Below, one piece after another: positions 12,131-23,580 of a DNA stretch of 64,000 nt. The stretch comes from Prunella strophiata. Taxonomy: Eukaryota; Chordata; Aves; Passeriformes; Prunellidae. How positions within the stretch are numbered: position 1 is the stretch's first letter; each line of letters opens with the position of its first letter. Under the pieces are notes generated by a model. It was not told where the DNA came from, ran no database searches, and was given only the letters and a program-made list of their open reading frames with translations. The DNA is taken from positions 22,947,001-23,011,000 of the forward strand of contig JAZBQD010000027.1 in assembly GCA_036583965.1 (NCBI GenBank), given 5' to 3'. Position numbers and translations under genes: made by a program.

Positions 12131-14480
12131 TGCATGCACATATAAAAATTAGATATTTTCTTGCCTGGATGCACAGCTCCTTCCTACTCCAATCACAATT
12201 TCCAATAGATTAATTCCTCACTTTCAGAAAAAAGTGGCAATACAGAACATAGAACAAGAAAGTAATTCACACTTGCCTTAGCCTAAGGTTTAAATGACTT
12301 CACTCAGCTCCTAAAGCATCTTGATCACGATTCAAAAAATCCCAACAACTGACAAGTGGTGAAATGAGTTGTTTGATCAAAGTCTGAAGTCAGCACTTTG
12401 TTGGCAGAGTCTGCCATCTGTTCATTACTGTCATGCAAGGAACACACCAGCTTGCTGCTGGAATGGTGTGAATTGTGACACTGGCTGGCACACACACTTA
12501 GGAGCACTGTTACAATACTGATAATTTTGTGAGAGGAAAAGAAGCATTTGAGCAGTTTGCCACTTATAGCTCCAATGAGCTAAAAATGTTAATGGTGGTG
12601 AGCACTGGGGGTCTCTGAGCTCTCCAAGTCATGGTAAGAACTGAGAAGTCAGTTCTAAAATAAATATTAAAAACAATCAGAAGTATTTTTAGCACATGGA
12701 GAAACATCTCACTAGTAGGTCACTTGGTAATTCCATAGAGAAATTTTAGTAGTTTTGGTGAATTAATGCATCCTGTAAATATAGCAAAAAAAGCTAACCA
12801 TTGCCTCACTGTAACTGTCTGAATTGTAGTGGTGCCATTTTGTAACATTTATTAAAAAATATCACAAAGCCATCAAACTTACCAGCTTCTTGTGTCATGC
12901 ACTATAATCTCCTGAGGCCTGAATTATAGGAAGAAATTTCTGTAAAATCTCTCACTGTGCAAAAATTCCTCTTCTAAGTCCTTCTCCATTCACATTTTAT
13001 GAGTGTCACTTTTTTACAGCTCACACTTTCAAATTTATTAAGTCTACCTGCATTTTTTTTTTTTTTTTGGTCCAAAGCCACAGTTTGTGCTTAGAAGGCT
13101 TTTGGATGTCATTGCTGCTTGGACCTCAGGAAAATGATCTATCACTAAATCTCAGTCCTCCACTACCTACATATATAATGGATTTTAGAATAAAAGATTC
13201 ATCAGAAAAAGAGTAGATGGAATCATAGATTTTCCTGTTAATAAGGGAACTCTTGTACTCACAGAATAATTTTAGGGAAAAGCCCAGATATAACTACCTC
13301 TTCCTTAAATCTTGAAAAAGAAATTTGCTATTCCAATACCTACTTTTAGATGTAAAATCCACACAAAATGATTATTATGATTGTACAACAAACAACATTA
13401 CTACTGATAAATAATAAAGGCTTTGCTAATGTAAAAAATGCATTTCTTTAAACTCAACATGCAATGATTATGAAAGACAGCATGAGGTTTATCTCTACAG
13501 ATTTTGCAGCGTGACTCATTTATAATAACCTTTAATACTCTCCAGCAAAAAATCTGCTAAAAATTATCCTGTTATAAAAATGAATATTTTAAATACACTT
13601 TGCACATCTAACATCAATTTATAAATTAATTTTTTCTAGAGTTGTATTTTGCACTTGTATTGATCATCTTTAAAAAAAATAAATTTGGGGTGACCCCACA
13701 GACACCATCAGTGTTGTGTCACAGTTGTGGCTGAATCCAATAATTGCTGGGCATTGGGAAGGAGTAAGACAGCAGATTTCCTATGCAGAGCAGCATGTGG
13801 AAAGTATTAATTAGAAGTTATTAGGAACCTAATCTGAAGGTCATTTAAGAAAGGTCAGGTGAAACCTTTTCAAAGAGGAAATGGAATATGAATGCCTCTC
13901 TGCTTCCCCCTTCCATCATTAAGCACTCATTAGGACACATGATTCAGGGAGGTGCTGGAAATCCTGCAATGAGTTCCCTCAGTCTGTGCAGCAGGTGGTT
14001 AAAGACCCTTCTGCAGCAGACTGAGCCATCTAATGAGATGGCCTGATAAAGATTCCAAGCAGAAGGAATTGTGTTCTTCAAAAATCCTCAGAGACTGAAT
14101 TTATTTTTTTTGTGATGAGAGGAAAATGATGAATTCCTATACAAACCTGAAGGAAATTAGCTTTGTAAGGGGCAGGGGTCAGGAAACTGGAATTCTCTAT
14201 TCAAGATTCACTAGTAAGAGAATCTGTTCAAGGTATTTCATTATAGTTTTGGCAAGAATGAGGGGGAAATATACCTTGTTCTCATTTGTGAGGAAATCTT
14301 GCAGAGATTTGCTGCAACAGCAAAGCAGTGCTCTGAAGCAGCATCAGGGAGACCTGAATTTTTCCTGTGAGCTATTGAGAGGTCTTTAGGTGGGGAGATG
14401 GAGGTCTGATAACACAGCTCCTATTAGGGCTCCTGCTTCAGGAGGCTGTGGATGGAAGTGGAAATCTCTGCTTATCTCCT
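12131..14480. other. AT-rich unique DNA, no gene seen
   Basis: No frame shows protein-like features and no interspersed repeat is recognisable. It includes a consensus AP-1 site (TGACTCA at about 13512) just after a CpG, and a T tract at 13053-13068. Splice-like signals at 12883-12918 on the - strand enclose only a short segment and were not taken as an exon. Confidence 0.55.
13053..13068. repeat. poly-T tract, 16 bases
   Basis: Uninterrupted T run between TGCA and GG. No flanking element explains it. Confidence 0.95.
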
Positions 14481-14486
14481 CACTGA

Positions 14487-14762
14487 TCCATTAAATCCTT
14501 CACTGGTTCACTGATCATCTTTGAGGGTAACTTCAAAAAGTTCCTGTGGTTTGTAGGAGTTAATGGCTTTGACTCCCCAGTGCATCAGAGGTTTGGGGTT
14601 TTTACTGCAAGTGAGGCAGAAGCCAGCTGCAATGGGATCCAGCAGGGGAACATCCCCTGGGAGATTGGGGATAATGTGACACTTCTGGCTGTGGCTGTAA
14701 GAAACACAACCAAGGGAGAAAGGATGCACTGTGGACTCCTTCCTCAAGAAATCCTTTAAAAA
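14487..14762 (+). other. stop-free segment of about 91 codons without an early start
   Basis: From just after a TGA at 14484 to a TAA at about 14760 one + strand frame is open, and a - strand frame of 79 codons (14508-14747) overlaps it. The + frame has no ATG until near its end, so if coding it would be an exon or a decayed fragment, not a whole gene. Its interior (for example EIGDNVTLLAVAVRNTT) looks somewhat protein-like with an N-glycosylation motif. I do not recognise a family, and there is no clear acceptor or donor at its borders. Chance in a G+C-richer patch is the simplest explanation. Confidence 0.12.
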
Positions 14763-16060
14763 AAGGATGTCCTCTGTGGCCTGGATTACAAAATGGACTT
14801 CAGCCTACTTGGCTGACAGTGACACCTGGCTCCCATTTAGCAAGCCTGTGGAAAGGGATCACTCCATAAATGCCACATTCTGATGGCTCCAGTCACAAGT
14901 CTGATACCTCAGAGCTGGTGCTGCCTTTCCTCCCCAAACCTCCTCTGTCCCTGCACCAAATCAGATTTAAATCAGCTCCTCCAGTCCATGGTGGAGACGT
15001 AAAAAGGTTACTGCTCTTGGGAGTTACTGATTTCTGCACGAGACATGTAAATATTTAGAAAGGAAAGAGTAATATGTGCTTTTCCTAAGAAGGGAGATAT
15101 GTGCTGCTGTACTGTCCAGGTGCAAGGGAATGTTTTTATCCAAGTTATTTTTTATTTTCTAATTTGTTTTTGATTTTTGCTACATTAAACAATCCAAAAT
15201 AGTTCATATTGGCTTCCCACTTGGTACCATGTACTTGTTCAGATATAAAATTGAAGCAAACTAAAAAACAACCACTTAAACTATCTGCTCAAAATAAAGT
15301 TTCTTTTTGTAATATTGTAAGGTTTTCAAACCACTTTAATATAAAAATATAATAAGTAACTGTCATTAATTTTTTAAATTAAATTTAAAATTTTCAAAAT
15401 ATGAGAAAAGTTATTTTGCATTTCTTCCAATTTTCCTCCAACTAGGACAAAAATACCTGTGCATTCAGCTCTATAAACTCATCAGTACAAACCTATGGAT
15501 AAAAGGTATACAAGGAGCAGACATTCTCCTGGCAGATAATTTCATTCTCAGCTTAGTCATAATTTATGAAAAAAGAGCTTTCAGTGTCTCCCAAATGCAG
15601 CAGCCACTTCAGTGCACATCATTTTGTCTGAAACAGTGAAATTACTCAGTCTCCAATGCACCACTGAAACAGCCACTTCTACTCAACATTTGCAACAATT
15701 ATTTTTTGAATGGCATTCAGAAATAAACAAAAAAAAATATAAAAGTCCCAAATCAATATAAAGATTTTTAAAAAGCCTCAGCCTTTGGTTAAGAGTTTTC
15801 AATTGCTGGCAGCAGCAAACTTTTTTTTTTTCTGGAGAAGCACCTTTGTCTTTTTCATGATTACCTTAAGAGCTGTATCCCATCGTCCTCTCCAAATGAT
15901 ATTCATATTTCCAGATTTTTCCTCAGAGCTGTTTGCAGGACAAGAATTCCCCTTTACTAAGATTCTGAGAATTTAAAATAAAATATTCTAAAAGAAAAGA
16001 TTATAATTCATAAAGGTAATACATTTAGCCGAAGACAATTTGTTTTGCTTCAAGCAGATG
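14763..16060. other. AT-rich unique DNA with small inverted repeats
   Basis: The first 250 bases continue the G+C-richer patch; the rest is very AT-rich. A near-perfect palindrome at 15372-15390 has 9-base arms (TTTTAAATT and AATTTAAAA) around a single A. No gene or transposon is recognised. Confidence 0.55.
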
Positions 16061-16072
16061 ATTTTTTAACTT

Positions 16073-16166
16073 TATATTTGGTATTGTAATACCAAATATA
16101 TCCTATATAATATTATACTATATATGTATGTAATATATATAGGAAATATATAATATTGGTATTATG
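16073..16166. repeat. AT-rich palindromic cluster, cruciform-prone
   Basis: TATATTTGGTATT (16073-16085) and AATACCAAATATA (16088-16100) are exact reverse complements separated by two bases. The sequence from about 16086 to 16166 forms a second, larger imperfect palindrome. GTAATACCAA, ATATATCCTATATAA and ATTA on the left pair with TAATATATATAGGAAATAT and ATTGGTATTAT on the right. Such AT-rich palindromes can extrude cruciforms and are often unstable or length-variable. No terminal direct repeat typical of a transposon was identified. Confidence 0.75.
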
Positions 16167-16170
16167 AGAT

Positions 16171-17950
16171 AAGAATAAAAAAGTTAAAACTTGTTCTAAA
16201 GATGTTATACTGTTTGTAACACATTTTAACATAGAATAACAACAGGTTCCCAGGCCCTTTTCCTATTTTCAGATGTTGATTTTTTTTGAAACACATTTCA
16301 AAGAATAACCCCCAGCTTTTAATTAAGGATTTTGATTTAATTTGAGCCTCAGAGAAATAGCTGTGATGCATTTCCTATCAGGCTCAGTGAGGAACTCTTG
16401 CCACTGTGGGGTTGGTGCAGGGGAGTGTCCAGTTTAGGGTGTCCTGTACAGACACAGCCACACCAGAGGTGCAGCTGTCCCCTGCCACATTGGGCTGATT
16501 TCCAGATTTCCTATGGGAAACCTGGGTGAACCCTTATAAAAAAATCTCATTCTCTAGTGGCTAAACTCTGGCTCAGTTCAGATGTCCTGCAAGAATGTTT
16601 AAGAATCCAGTGATGCTTAAATATTCTGCACATATCTCTGTGTGAATGTCACAGCAAAGTGCAACAAGAAAAATGTTTGTCCATTCCACACAATGCTGTT
16701 ATTACATTGATTTTTTTTCCCCAATTTCCTCTGTTTTGGAAATCACTTCAAGTCCTTCATGTTTCAAACATCACACTCCATTCTCTTCTGAGTGACAAGT
16801 CACCTCCCTCACAAAATTCCTTGTTTGACTTAATACAAAAGCATAACCAGCAGCAAGATATTGATAGTGGGAATGGCTTTTCAATAAGATACCTTAATGC
16901 ATTTAAAGCTTTTTTAATGGTATGTTTAGTGGAACTTATCAATATTTATGTATAAACTAGTTATTCTAAAAATATCTATATTTGCCCTTTCAAAATCCAT
17001 TTGGATTCTTTGACTATTGTTCAGGGAGCATCAGGCACTGATGGACATATACTTATTACTGTGCTCCATCACCACTGCACTCAGGTATGGAACACTTTTT
17101 TTTTATTTGCAAACCTTGTGCAAACTCAGTCCAGAATAAAGGACTGTATGAAACAGAGCTTGGTTCTGTGCAAAAGCACCAGCTCCAGACCTTCCCCAAG
17201 GAAATAAAATGCATGTTCTGTGCAATACCACACTCATCTGTCTGCCTTAGAATTATACATGAGAAGGGAATTATGAAAAGTTACACATTTGGAATAAATA
17301 ACAACAACAACACCCCCCCCTTTTTTTTTTTTTTTTTCCCAAATTATGATTAAAGCATCCTCTTCTTCCAGGAACTGCTCACTACCTATATGCAGCCTGC
17401 CCATGGGAATATTCCAAAGATCTCAGTTCTCTCAGCACCATACACCAAATCTTGCATACTGCAGCAGTAACTGAGGTGTCCTCCTTCAGGTCTATCTACA
17501 TCTGGCCATGCAAGGAGTGCCAACAGGAAATCCAGCTTAATTATTTCATTGCTTTGGCTTTTCTTAAGCCATTGGAACTTTGCTAGCATCAGTTTTTCTG
17601 CCTGTCAGGGCAAAATCTTTACACCAAGATCCATCCTTGAAACACTAAATACTTGTAGATTCTACCATAAATCAGGAAAACCTTTCCTTCCTTCACACTA
17701 CCCATCACATAAAATAAAGATTTATAATGGGCCAATAAAGAGAGTGTGAACAGAGTCTATAAAGGTGCAGCTCCTCACAGCAGACTTTAAATGTTTACTT
17801 CTTTATCCACAACAACCTGGAGACAAGGGTAGCTATGTTTCCATGTACAGGCTTCTGAGAAAGATGAACATTTTAGTCCCAGGGCCACTGTTCTTCCAAG
17901 CAAAGTTTTTGGCTTTTTTTCCCATCAAAATCCCTATTTCTATCTAGTGC
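16171..17950. other. noncoding DNA, nothing recognised
   Basis: A short G+C-richer block at about 16380-16530 is followed by AT-rich unique sequence. Frames of up to 98 codons overlap each other and lack motifs. No repeat element other than the C/T tract at 17313-17337 is recognisable. Confidence 0.55.
17313..17337. repeat. C8-T17 homopolymer junction
   Basis: Eight C followed directly by seventeen T, preceded by an ACAACAACAACA run. The whole 25-base tract is pyrimidine, so the complementary strand is all purine and could form unusual DNA structures. Sequencing and alignment are error-prone here. Confidence 0.9.
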
Positions 17951-17953
17951 TCT

Positions 17954-18490
17954 TCAATTTGTCCATATAATTTTCCTCACATGCCTGTCTAGCCCTTCTC
18001 CAGAAATACAAGCTGCTTTTTCATCTGGCTGCTGTACTGCACTTTGGGAATGCTCTCCATTCTGCCTGAAATGTTTTGGCTTTTTGCAAAGGGCTTCTGC
18101 TGTGCCACGAGGATGAGCCTTGGCACTGTAGCACTGTCCCAAAGGGAATGATTGGGACCCTTGGAGCAGGTCTCTGTGTGTGGCCTCCTCCTGTCTGTCA
18201 CAAACCAGGAGCCTTTTCCTGGGTAGAAGATGCACCCAGCTGTACCAGGAATGATTTGTTCCACCAGATGTCACAATGTGACAAGTCCTGCCAAAGTGAA
18301 GATCATTTTCAGTTCTCAAGCTAACACCTGTACTGTAAATAGTGATCAGGCACTCCAAAGAGAAGGGCTCATCAGATACACCCTTGGAGTCAGAAGCAAA
18401 TTCAGGATGGTTTTAAAAAGGTCCAGTTTTCCACTACTGCAAGGAGCACTCCCACAGGGAGAAGCATTTCCCTTTATTTCAGAAGGACAG
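17954..18490. other. GC-richer block, open in several frames, no recognised protein
   Basis: Stop codons are sparse on both strands: a 134-codon - strand frame (17954-18358) overlaps a 91-codon - frame and two + frames of 82 and 87 codons. Openness in at least four frames points to base composition, not selection for one protein. I see no domain, signal peptide or membrane segment in any of them. A fragment of an old, unrecognisable transposon is possible. Confidence 0.35.
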
Positions 18491-18559
18491 TGAGTGCACT
18501 CCATGACCACTCATCTTAATTATGAGAGGCACTCATTGCTTCAAAACCTCAGAATCTTA

Positions 18560-20020
18560 TTTCTCCACAGAAAACAAGGCAAGTGTTCTATTAGCTGCAG
18601 GAATTATAATCCTGTCATTAATGGTTTTTTTTTTTTATCTACAGAGTTTAGGCTGCTTTATTTTATTACAGGTAAACCAACACATCACAGGTTTGACAGT
18701 GGTTGTATTGAGCAGACAGACACACATCTTCTTTTAGACAGATTAATGAGAGGTTTTATGAAGGAGAGAGCTCATTTAGGAATTATGTCTGAGGCTCTAT
18801 TGCAAAGTCTTGTCTGCACGAGTACATTAAAGGTGATAAAATATTTAGAACTACTTTAATGAATCTATTCTTATCTCTAAAAGAAAAAGAAAGGGGGGCA
18901 ATTCATGCAGTTAGTGCTTAATGGAAGAGGTTTATGTGCTGATGTGTACTGTTTTGTTAACCTCCCTCTAGTTAATTCATTATCTATTACTGAAAAGGCC
19001 TCTCACAAGATATGGTAAGAGACTTTCTCCTGTAGGCAGGCCCAATAATTAAGAGAGTGGGCTGCCCTGGGTTGATGCTACCACCAGTATCAGCCATGCT
19101 TCTCTGTGCCATCTACTACACACTCAAGACCTTACAGGTGCAGCCATTTGTCAGCCCTTCTTTTACAGAAAGAGAAAAATCAAGTGGGAAACCACAGATA
19201 AAGTAGTGCAAACACTGTGCAAAAACTGCAGATAATAAAAGAGAGCACACTGACTTAAGTAAAAGGGTTTTTCATTAGCTCTGGTAAAAATATGAGGATT
19301 TTTTTTCATTAGCTTCAGTGGCAGTGCTTTTATTCTAAAGCAGATTTTACTGGAAGAACTTCTGCCAAATTCACTTATATTTTAACTGAGAAAGACTGGA
19401 AAAGCAGTTCCTTCTCCTTTCATTTAGCTCATTCTCTTCCAAAAATGTGTTTTCTGGTGTTTAAAAGTCATACTTTTAAAAATTTCTACTGTATTTATTC
19501 CCCATTTCTATTAATTTTCACCAATGAAGCATGGCACACTGGACTTTCTATCCAAATATTGCTGGATTCTCTGCTATGAAGAGAACCTACTGGTTTCTTT
19601 TCTATGTGACAGAAATGTCTTAATGGCAATGAAAAATGTATTTTTTTCACATTAGAGCAAAGCATACTGTATCATTAAAGCAAGGGAGTGGGAGTTAAAT
19701 GATCATTGAGGTCATTGAGCAGCTGTGGGCAAATCATTTAGAGCAGCCTTCCCCAAGCCATTGAATCAGACAGCCAATTTAGATTTCACATATGCAACAT
19801 CCATGAAAATCAGGTCAGTCATCTGCAGTGCCCCTATCCCAGTTTATCACACATGCTTTGTGAGATAATGGTAATCTCTGTGACAGCATTTCTCCCTATC
19901 TAAGATTAAAAATGTCTTGGGTCTTTCACAAAGGTAGCTGATATGGGTTAACTAATTAATTTAATGCACAACTATTACTAAGTAATTAAACCTCTTAAAG
20001 ATCCACAGATGAAAGCTGCT
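18560..20020. promoter_or_regulatory. candidate conserved noncoding regulatory cluster
   Basis: This interval lacks interspersed repeats. It mixes AT-rich homeodomain-type cores (TTAATTAA-like, TAATTA, ATTAAT) with E-box, TGACAG and GATA-like words in compact blocks, for example 18640-19010 and 19720-20000. Such texture is typical of vertebrate developmental enhancers in gene-poor DNA. This is a judgement from appearance only, since conservation cannot be seen from one sequence. A 121-codon frame (18494-18859, +) runs through part of it without any recognisable motif. Confidence 0.2.
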
Positions 20021-23000
20021 AATGAAACTCTGTCCTTAAGAAACTGGTGCTAAAAACTGTGCAGTTGTTGGGAGCAGTTCTAATGAGGTCCCAGCATACA
20101 TCCCTCACTTCTCACTGGGTGTAACAATCCATTTGGATTGGAACAAGAATGGTAACAGGTATTTCTTCTTTCATGATTACAAGCAAAAAGAGGTGAAAAT
20201 ACACTGCTCATCCTTGTTGCTGCAAGTTGTGACACTGAAGGGCTCACAACTGCACTTTCTGTGTGAAAGAAGGCATTGAAGGTTTAGAAAGATTGAAGAA
20301 GCTGATTTAGAGGGTAACATTATTCTCTGACCTACTACATATAATGAGTAATGTGTTCTAAAATTAGAGAGCATGTCCAGGCAGGATGTGGAAAGGTTAT
20401 GTCTGAATGATGCAGCATTATTAATTGCTGACTATTTGAGGCAGGTTCCAACAGAGAGACACTTCCTGTATCTTTTAAGCTCTTTGTCTCCCTCCTTCCT
20501 ACAAATATGCAGTTATAGAGAAAAATATTTTCTACCACTTTGTTGAAGAGTCATGGGACTTCACCTAACTAGTGACTTAAAAAAAAAAAAAAAAGCTAAA
20601 ACTAGCTGCTTTCATAAAAATTCTGGGTTTTGCAAGTTTAAAATTCAGAGTTGAATACTGTAGGTCCCCCTTTTACATGCAGTACTCCTCATTTAGCAAG
20701 CAGAGACCTTACCTGTGCCCTACAGATCAATCTGGCCTCAAGCAGGCTGTGCTTGAGTTATCAGTGTAATCATATCTAATTATTTTACAAGTGCCTACAA
20801 AACTGAAGAATATCCAGGTTAAATCATATCAAAGACAATGACCTCAACCAGAATTTTAGAACTACACCTCCCACTGGAAAGCCTTTGATGCACAGGCTGA
20901 AGGAGACTCCAGTTCCCTTTTTTCCCCAGCTGAACTGTCTTTGCTGATCCAAGACAGCAGAGAAGCCATTCCTCACTTCTATTATCAAGCAAGAACTTGA
21001 GAAATGTTAGAAAGGTTTGGAAAACAAATGCAAAAGTTGTAGCAGCTTCTTAGAAGTACTTTTTGAACACTAACCAGTGCCTAACATCACAGCACATTAA
21101 AAACTCTCTCTCTCCTCCTTATTTCCTCTTCTACCAGATACTTGCAAGAGCAGCACTTTAGAAATTTTGTGCACTCTCTCTTTTCACTTTGAAATCAAGC
21201 CCCAAAACTTTCTGTCAGCTCATTAGTAGAAAAAGACTCTCCACAGCTAAAAGCTGTGTGATATACTTAGCACATCATGAGGGCACAGTGTTAATTGTTT
21301 ATAGCAGTGGAGATGATTTTGCTGTTTCCTTTCCTGATCATCACTTCCACAAAAAAAATCATGATGGCTATTGCATTATGTAAAATTGTGTTCAATAAAG
21401 CCTTTTTTTATATTTTTTCTTCTCCTAATGTACATTGGACATAGTTAATGTGAAATCTGCAAACTAGTGTCACATCCCTAGTTCTGTTTCCATGTAATTA
21501 ATTCAAATATAATTAGAAACTATAGCAGTGAAAAAATTTTATTCTTCCTGATTGAGGTAGGTCAGCTCTGTCCAGCTGAGCCATCTTAACTCTTCTGAGA
21601 GGCAAATAACATTTGAGGATCCTTCCATGAGAAGTGTTATAGCATATAAGGATTTTTTTTCCCCCATACTGGATCATGCAGTATTTAGTTATTATTTCTG
21701 TAATTCACCCCATTATATAATGCAGTATTGGAAACCACCAATGAGACAGTCAAGGGAAAACATGCCACTGTTTCATGAACCTTCAGCTGACATGGTAGGA
21801 CTGGGTTCTCTGGTAATTAACTGTGTGATTTTGTTTTAAAAGACAGTTGAATGGAAACAATGCCCTAAAAAATACCCATAGGAAAAAAGGCAGCTGAGAA
21901 GGAAACACCATAAAGTAGCAACTTACATCTACAAGTGAAAGGCATCACTAAGACTGCAGCATCTAAACAGGCAAGAGCTTCAGAAGCTGCAATCCTCTTC
22001 AAATCCCAGCAAGCAAGAGACTGAAGTACTTCTGTACATTAGAACAGAGAGAGCTTTTAAAAAAGAACATAGAAGTGATGTGATGCAGAGAAGAGCCTAC
22101 AAGCCCTGGGAAGCACAGAGGATAAATTACAGCAGCATGATGACTTTGTTATTTAGTAATATAGTTTGGTGCACAGGAGTATCTGAGTTAGGCTTAGATT
22201 TTCTTTCTCTCTCTGAGCTGAGGGTGGGGTGAATGTGTTGCCATGTGGCATCATTCAAGACCAGAAGCACAGGAAAGCACAGCAACAACTAATACATGTA
22301 CTTTGTCAGAGACAGTGTGAACAGACAGAAAACACAACCAAAGAATCCTGTCAACAGTTCATGGTCTGAGCTTCCAAGGCATGAACCCCCTTTGTTTCCA
22401 GACAGGGACTTTTGCATTATAAATATTCCAGAGTCCAAAGCAGCAAGGATTCAGTACTGCTTGGCAATACCCAGAGCCAAGGGCTTGCACAGGATGAGTC
22501 ACTGTCATAAAAACCCCCCCAATGCAAATTTTGGACAAAATGGAGTGAGGGGCTGACCTGAAAGCCCAGGGAGGTAAAGCCACACGAGCAGCATTGGCAC
22601 TCCTGGTGGATTCCCAGCTGCTCCACTCAGCAGGGAGTGTCTCACAGGGCAGTGCTGCCTTTAGGACAGGCACTGCATCTTCTCAGCTGAGCAAAGGAGA
22701 GCATCCCACTCTCCCCAGCATGAGCAGCCAAGCAGGACTATTCCAAAGAGAATCTGGGAACAGGAAAAGCTGAAAAGCTGGGAAAAGGAGCCCCATGCCA
22801 CAACTGTCCTTGCCTCAGACCAAGCTCCAGCACTGCCACCAGTTGGTTTTATACAGGGAAATGATGATATTTATTTTTTATTAAGATGTAGCACACTTAG
22901 AAGAAATTAAAATCTATATAGGGACAAGGAGTGACAACTTGCCTGTCCCCAAACATTAAAGCAAAACCCAAAATCTTTGACCACAAAAGGAACTGTGAGG

Positions 23001-23100
23001 CCCATTTTTAAAATATGGGTGTAAGTGTTGGATGTTTTTCAGTAATGGCCAGCTGACTCTGCCCATGACTTCATGGAGCAGGTTCCTAACCCCCACTAAC
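20021..23100. other. noncoding DNA, nothing recognised
   Basis: AT-rich unique sequence to about 22200, then a moderately G+C-richer block (22340-22830) with overlapping frames of up to 104 codons on the - strand and 86 on the +. None carries a family signature. An AP-1-type TGAGTCA lies near 22496. Confidence 0.55.
20579..20594. repeat. poly-A tract, 16 bases
   Basis: Uninterrupted A run after GTGACTT. No gene-like sequence precedes it, so a processed pseudogene tail is not supported. Confidence 0.95.
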
Positions 23101-23118
23101 ACCCACAGAGATACAAAC

Positions 23119-23142
23119 AGAACTACACCAGTGTGTAGTTCT
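23119..23142. repeat. perfect 10-bp hairpin
   Basis: AGAACTACAC and GTGTAGTTCT are exact reverse complements separated by the tetraloop CAGT. The stem is too short for a microRNA precursor. It lies less than 200 bases from the 11-bp hairpin at 23303-23329. Confidence 0.85.
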
Positions 23143-23302
23143 CTAATAAGTGGAGAGCAGAGTTTAAAGTGGTGATACCACCAAAACCTGCTCTGTTTTC
23201 CTGATGAGCCAACCCTAGCACTGACAGCCCCTTGCTGCAGTGAGGTGATCACTAACTGCCTTCAAATCATATTTATTCAGCTTAACACCAAAATATAGCG
23301 TG

Positions 23303-23329
23303 ACAATTCCACAAGTGCTGTGGAATTGT
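23303..23329. repeat. perfect 11-bp hairpin
   Basis: ACAATTCCACA and TGTGGAATTGT pair exactly around the loop AGTGC. TGTGGAATTGT-type arms include a TEAD-like GGAAT core in each orientation, though that may be incidental. No surrounding transposon ends were found. Confidence 0.85.
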
Positions 23330-23439
23330 GTGCTAGCACAAGTCCCTCAGCATCCAAACACCGGTCAATTGTCACATCTGACAAGCCTGAGATGAAAGTA
23401 CTGGTTCCACACAGTCCCAACTGCATCCTTGGATTGCTT

Positions 23440-23580
23440 TATAAACAAACAAACAACAAAAACCTCAGCCAAAACACAAAAGCTCAGAGAGGGGGAAAAA
23501 CCAAACCAAACCAAAACCCCCAACCCAGCCAAAAACCCCAAACTCACAAAACAAACCAACACCCAAAACAGCTCCAGAAA
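23440..23580. repeat. A/C-rich low-complexity tract
   Basis: About 140 bases nearly devoid of T, built from variants of CAAA, CCAAA and AACCC (for example ACCAAACCAAACCAAA around 23500). Several long frames pass through it only because stop codons are rare in such composition on both strands, and they are not genes. Confidence 0.85.

Noticed and set aside
17954..18358. 134-codon - strand frame as a decayed viral or transposon gene
   Set aside because: No retroviral, hepadnaviral or LINE motif is visible. The region is open in several frames at once, which points to composition.
23440..23580. CRISPR-like or telomere-like repeats
   Set aside because: The CAAA/CCAAA words vary in length with no constant repeat and spacer, and there are no TTAGGG arrays in the window.
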